In this document: in pieces, positions 6,833 to 9,287 of the stretch
How positions within the stretch are numbered: position 1 is the first letter of the stretch
Layout: each line of letters starts with the position of its first letter
Assembly (NCBI GenBank): GCA_003645735.1
Contig: QNBQ01000041.1
Coordinates: 1-9,287 of the forward strand
Source: Candidatus Poribacteria bacterium
GTDB lineage: Bacteria > Poribacteria > WGA-4E > B28-G17
Direction of reading: 5' to 3'
DNA length: 9,287 nt
Position numbers and translations under genes: made by a program
The notes under the pieces: generated by a model
Databases searched by the model: none
What the model was told of the DNA's origin: nothing
Seen by the model: the letters and a program-made list of their open reading frames with translations, nothing else

Positions 6833-8110
6833 ATGGCCGAAAAACTGGCCATCCACGGGGGAAGGCCGACCGTCCCGCCGGGGATGATCAAGCCGTGGCC
6901 TCACATCACGGATGAGGACCGGCGGGCGGTGATGGAGGTATTGGAGGCGGAAGATATAAACGAACAGCGCAGGATACAGTTCGAGGGCCTCTCCAGGGAG
7001 TGGGCGGAGTATCTGGGGGTGAGATATTGCATACCGACGAACAGCGGGACGGCGGCGCTGCACATGTGCGTCGCCGCCCTGGGGATAGGCCCGGGGGATG
7101 AGGTGATCCTGCCGGCCTTCACCTTCTGGGCATCGGCGGCGGCCGTGCTGCATCACAACGCCATACCCGTCTTCGTCGACATCGAGCCCAAAACGTTCTG
7201 CATCGATCCATCGAAGATCGAGGAGAAGATCTCGGAGAGGACGAAGGCGATCATGCCGGTGCACGTCCACGGCATGCCGGCCGATATGGACCCGATCCTG
7301 GAGATAGCCGGGCGTTACGGCCTAAAGGTCATCGAGGACGCTGCTCAGGCGCACGGGGCCAGATACAAGGGGAGGTTGTGCGGGACGATGGGGGATGTGG
7401 CGGGCTTCAGCATGCAGATGTCAAAACCGCTCACCACGGGCAGCGAGGGAGGGCTGTTCGTGACGGACGACGAGCTTTATTACAAGAGGGCCGCGCTGCT
7501 CCAATACTTCGGCGAGCTGGTAATCCCGGGGAGGGAGCGGGAGGATCAGGAGTATAACGCCTACGGGCTGGGCTGGATGTATAGGGGGGACGTCTTCGGA
7601 CAGGCTTTTGCCCGAAGCCAGCTGAGGAGGCTGGATGAATACAACGCCTGGCGGATCCGCAACTGCAACTTCCTGACCGAGCATCTCTCCAAGATACCGG
7701 GGATAGAGACCCCCTATGTCCCCCCGGAGCGGGAGCCGGTCTATTACAACTACGTCGTGGGAGTCAAGCCCGAGGAGCTGGGGCTGGACGTTCACCCCAG
7801 GGTTTTGAGGGATAAGGTTCAGGAGGCGTTGAAGGCCGAAGGGGTGCCGGTGGGGCTGTGGCAGAGGATGCCCGTCCCGGCCCAGGAGGTTTTCCAGGCG
7901 AAGGTGGGCTATGGGAGGGGATGCCCCTGGTCGTGCAGGCATTATAGCGGGCGCGTCGAGTATCGTGAGGAGGATTACCCGGTGGCCAAGGCCTTTCTGG
8001 ACTCCCACTTCTACGTCTACGGCATCAACCCGCCCAACAGGCTGGAGCTGATGAAGCTTTACGTGGAGGCCTTTGAGAAGGTGATGGATAACCTGGAGGA
8101 GCTGATATAA
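6833..8110 (+). CDS. DegT/DnrJ/EryC1/StrS-family PLP-dependent aminotransferase
   Basis: A 425-residue fold-type I aminotransferase of the sugar/cyclitol class, which moves an amino group between glutamate or glutamine and a keto-sugar or keto-cyclitol. Motifs in order: TNSGTAALHMCVAALGIG (cofactor phosphate loop), GDEVILPAFTFWASAAAV, IPVFVDIEP, MPVHVHGMPADMDPI, VIEDAAQAHGA (Asp169 contacts the pyridine nitrogen, with Gln172 nearby) and FSMQMSKPLTTGSEGG, in which Lys198 is the Schiff-base lysine. The C-terminal domain has the expected VGLWQRMPVPAQ and final helix. AGGAGGG within the end of the upstream gene lies about 7 bp before the ATG. No membrane or export signal. In this locus it could build an amino sugar or, in reverse, deaminate one released by the glycosidases; the direction cannot be told from sequence. 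This group includes many glutamine:scyllo-inositol-type enzymes. Confidence 0.92.
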   Translation: MAEKLAIHGGRPTVPPGMIKPWPHITDEDRRAVMEVLEAEDINEQRRIQFEGLSREWAEYLGVRYCIPTNSGTAALHMCVAALGIGPGDEVILPAFTFWASAAAVLHHNAIPVFVDIEPKTFCIDPSKIEEKISERTKAIMPVHVHGMPADMDPILEIAGRYGLKVIEDAAQAHGARYKGRLCGTMGDVAGFSMQMSKPLTTGSEGGLFVTDDELYYKRAALLQYFGELVIPGREREDQEYNAYGLGWMYRGDVFGQAFARSQLRRLDEYNAWRIRNCNFLTEHLSKIPGIETPYVPPEREPVYYNYVVGVKPEELGLDVHPRVLRDKVQEALKAEGVPVGLWQRMPVPAQEVFQAKVGYGRGCPWSCRHYSGRVEYREEDYPVAKAFLDSHFYVYGINPPNRLELMKLYVEAFEKVMDNLEELI

Positions 8111-8215
8111 CACCTTTTTGACGAGCCCCGCTTTCCCTTCCCGCCGATGGGCTGGAGGCCGCCCTTGAATTTCCGATAATGTTTATTATGTTAACTTGAG
8201 CTCCTCAACCTTCAC
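8111..8215. other. Convergent intergenic region, weak hairpins only
   Basis: This 105-bp gap separates the plus-strand aminotransferase from the minus-strand toxin remnant. I see two weak hairpins, GGGC-(8 nt)-GCCC at 8149-8164 and TTGAG-CTC-CTCAA at 8196-8208. Neither is followed by a T-run on either strand. One of them may act as a shared bidirectional terminator, but the evidence is thin. No gene is seen. Confidence 0.3.
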
Positions 8216-8444
8216 TCAGTCAGCAAGTTGGCCTCCGATCAGCCGTAGAAACTCATAAGGAGAGAGAATCCTTATCCCTTCATACTCCCTCAGGGGAAGC
8301 AAGTGACGCTTATCACCTGAGATGATATACTCTGCTTTCCCCTCCAGGGCACATTCGAGAATCCTGTTATCATCCAAAGTTGAGAGCCGAGATGTGAACG
8401 TTGGTGTCGATGACGACCCTCGGCCTCTCACTTCCTGTATTCAT
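8216..8444 (-). pseudogene. vapC: VapC-type PIN-domain toxin remnant with the middle deleted
   Basis: VapC toxins are PIN-domain ribonucleases of about 130-140 residues. Here the N-terminus reads from ATG 8444 (good AGGAAAT site upstream, overlapping the antitoxin end by 17 bp): MNTGSERPRVVIDTNVHISA then LNFG and a stop at 8370. It contains the catalytic Asp of IDTN. In another frame, from about 8377 down to 8216, the family C-terminus is present: LDDNRILECALEGKAEYI, SGDK and then IRILSPYEFL, with the third acidic position in DDN. The central segment of roughly 60-70 residues, holding the conserved Glu, is missing, and the two halves are out of frame at the join. A continuous frame from GTG 8431 (71 residues) reads only the C-terminal half correctly. 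The toxin should be inactive. Confidence 0.75.
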
Positions 8445-8619
8445 CGACGATTTCCTCGACCTGATCCTCGGTTATCCCCTTCTCCCTGGCTCTGCTCATC
8501 CCATATCTGATGATCTCCTTCCACTCCTGTTCCTCGAAATATCTCCTCAACGCCTCCCTCACAAGCTCGCTTCTCGTTCTGCCCTCCTTTTTCATGAACT
8601 CCTCTATTTTCGAGAGCAT
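8428..8619 (-). CDS. Ribbon-helix-helix (CopG-like) antitoxin, start codon apparently lost
   Basis: This is the DNA-binding antitoxin partner of the adjacent PIN toxin. The frame continues upstream of ATG 8619 to 8667 and encodes SKARSTVTITVSLPPE. This includes the TVTITVSLP strand that forms the DNA-contacting ribbon of RHH proteins, followed by the two helices MLSKIEEFMKKEGRTRSELV and REALRRYFEEQEW and a charged tail that would bind the toxin. In the 16 codons before ATG 8619 there is no ATG, GTG or TTG, and an in-frame TGA ends at 8668. A GAGGTGA ribosome site sits at 8674-8668 exactly where the true start should follow. A GTG at 8671 is one base out of frame. Starting at ATG 8619 would remove the DNA-binding strand and has no well-spaced ribosome site. 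The gene is probably decayed, or uses a rare start codon. Its end overlaps the toxin start. Confidence 0.65.
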   Translation of the reverse strand: MLSKIEEFMKKEGRTRSELVREALRRYFEEQEWKEIIRYGMSRAREKGITEDQVEEIVDEYRK

Positions 8620-8700
8620 CTCCGGGGGGAGGGAAACCGTGATGGTGACGGTTGATCTGGCCTTGCTTCACCTCTTTGTCACTTAGTGTTACCCATCGGA

Positions 8701-8729
8701 ATTATACGAGATGAAACTGAGGAGGGCAA
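8701..8729 (-). promoter_or_regulatory. Sigma70 promoter of the vapBC-like remnant
   Basis: On the minus strand a -35 box TTGCCC (8729-8724), a 17-bp spacer and a perfect -10 box TATAAT (8706-8701) lie about 30 bp upstream of the antitoxin ribosome site at 8674-8668. The promoter looks intact although both genes it serves appear damaged. Confidence 0.65.
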
Positions 8730-8823
8730 TGTGAGCTAAGCCGCTCCTCATCCCATTAGAAGGGAAGCTCCGAGGTCAAGCAAGGTGATTTAGGCGCATC
8801 GCTACACGCTTTCTGCACGACCC

Positions 8824-8862
8824 TTATACCTTCCCCGCTGTTTCCTCACGGGTTATCCTCAT
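8824..8862 (-). other. 12-residue ORF, possible remnant of a small partner gene
   Basis: ATG 8862 is preceded by GAGGT about 8-9 bp upstream and reads MRITREETAGKV before a TAA. It lies 25 bp past the stop of the antitoxin-like gene at 8888. The sequence looks like the opening of a small conserved protein family, but nothing after the stop continues it in any frame. It could also be chance. No function is assigned. Confidence 0.25.
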
Positions 8863-8887
8863 CTTTTTTACCTCACCGTTTTTCCTC

Positions 8888-9118
8888 TCATTCCTCCCAA
8901 AGGCTAGGGTCGATACGTCGGATTTCAAACATAGCCTTACGGATGAGCTCGGCTTCCTCGCGTGAAAGCGTTCCAGCAAGCAGCCGGAGGATGAGCTTCG
9001 GGGAACCTTTGCGCATCTCCTCCGGCTTCACAGTCACCTCCACCCGTGTGCCGTCAGGGTAGGGCAGGGGCTCATCCAGCTCGATAATCCTTCCCCTCAC
9101 CTTTCCCTTGTAGCCCAT
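8888..9118 (-). CDS. Small antitoxin-like protein (DUF104/AF2212-like N-terminus)
   Basis: A 76-residue protein. The N-terminal half, GKVRGRIIELDEPLPYPDGT followed by RVEVTV, is the short beta-barrel pattern of AF2212/DUF104-type and related VapB antitoxins (the form is V-x-G-x-I-x-L-D-E-P-L-P-x-P-D-G-T-x-V-E-V). The C-terminal half is a charged helix, LSREEAELIRKAMFEIRRID, of the kind that wraps a toxin. The start at 9118 has a near-perfect GGGGAGGTGATTT ribosome site about 7 bp upstream, and a TATAAT box lies at 9145-9140. No toxin gene follows: the next 160 bp hold only a 12-codon ORF and the promoter of the next unit. It may be an orphan antitoxin or may act with a partner elsewhere. The family assignment is from the motif pattern. 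Confidence 0.72.
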   Translation of the reverse strand: MGYKGKVRGRIIELDEPLPYPDGTRVEVTVKPEEMRKGSPKLILRLLAGTLSREEAELIRKAMFEIRRIDPSLWEE

Positions 9119-9139
9119 CGGAAATCACCTCCCCTCTCG

Positions 9140-9145
9140 ATTATA
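9140..9145 (-). promoter_or_regulatory. -10 box upstream of the small antitoxin-like gene
   Basis: A perfect TATAAT on the minus strand lies 21 bp before the ATG at 9118, leaving a very short leader. No convincing -35 box is found at 15-19 bp spacing (the best at 17 bp is GAAATT), so the promoter may be weak or activator-dependent. Confidence 0.4.
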
Positions 9146-9168
9146 ACGCGCCAGGCGGTTGAAATTTC

Positions 9169-9287
9169 TCAGCGCTGGGAAAGTTTTTCGAACCTGAATC
9201 TCGACTCAAACCAGGCGATTATAGCGTTTAACTCCTTTTGACTCAGCCTCGCCGTTTCCACCTTCGTCACCCGCTTCGCCTTTCCCT
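9169..9287 (-). CDS. C-terminal end of an unidentified protein (5' end beyond window)
   Basis: From the right edge one minus-strand frame stays open for 39 codons to a TGA at 9171-9169. It ends in the helical, charged stretch ARLSQKELNAIIAWFESRF then RFEKLSQR. The TGA is followed directly by the TATAAT of the next gene, consistent with a real gene end. I do not recognise the family, and the fragment is too short to be certain that it is coding. Confidence 0.4.
   Translation of the reverse strand, partial: GKAKRVTKVETARLSQKELNAIIAWFESRFRFEKLSQR

Noticed and set aside
8171..8190. AT-rich inverted repeat ATAAT-GTTT-ATTAT as a terminator or attachment site
   Set aside because: The stem is five A/T pairs with no T-run and no matching copy elsewhere in the window.
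8711..8734. Short plus-strand ORF starting ATG AAA CTG
   Set aside because: Only seven codons, opposite a clear promoter, with no ribosome site.

Overview
The window looks like a stretch of a GC-rich bacterial genome (GC well above half by eye). Genes are tightly packed, with Shine-Dalgarno sites (GGAGGT, GGAGGTGA) and sigma70-like promoters. The gene content is a secreted glycosidase, a beta-propeller glycosidase-like protein, a sugar isomerase-like TIM barrel, a neutral-ceramidase-like hydrolase and a DegT aminotransferase, beside small toxin-antitoxin genes. This repertoire recalls polysaccharide-degrading uncultured lineages such as Poribacteria or Planctomycetes relatives. That placement is from general knowledge, and no rRNA or marker gene is present to fix it.

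Left block (1-5265, minus strand) is one four-gene operon read right to left: (1) a mosaic protein combining a partial helical domain with Asp-box (BNR) repeats; (2) a five-bladed beta-propeller glycosidase-like protein; (3) a sugar phosphate isomerase/epimerase-like TIM barrel; (4) a lipoprotein of the GH89 alpha-N-acetylglucosaminidase family, which runs off the left edge. Genes 2-3 are 7 bp apart and genes 3-4 overlap by a GTGA. Genes 1-2 are 7 bp apart as read, but would overlap by an ATGA if an apparent frameshift near 4474 is corrected. The long plus-strand open frames over 60-2762 are shadows of this operon.

Middle (5266-5401) is a divergent promoter region with two well-formed back-to-back promoters. 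Right block (5402-8110, plus strand) is a two-gene operon: a neutral/alkaline ceramidase-like metallohydrolase and a PLP-dependent DegT/DnrJ/EryC1/StrS aminotransferase, 3 bp apart. Together the two operons look like a locus for breaking down an N-acetylglucosamine-bearing glycoconjugate, with associated amino-sugar chemistry. The substrate is not determined by the sequence.

Right end (8111-9287, minus strand) is a toxin-antitoxin graveyard. It holds a ribbon-helix-helix antitoxin with a good promoter but no usable start codon before its DNA-binding strand, and a VapC PIN toxin whose middle is deleted. It also holds an apparently intact small antitoxin-like protein followed by a 12-residue ORF remnant, and the last residues of an unidentified gene entering from the right edge.
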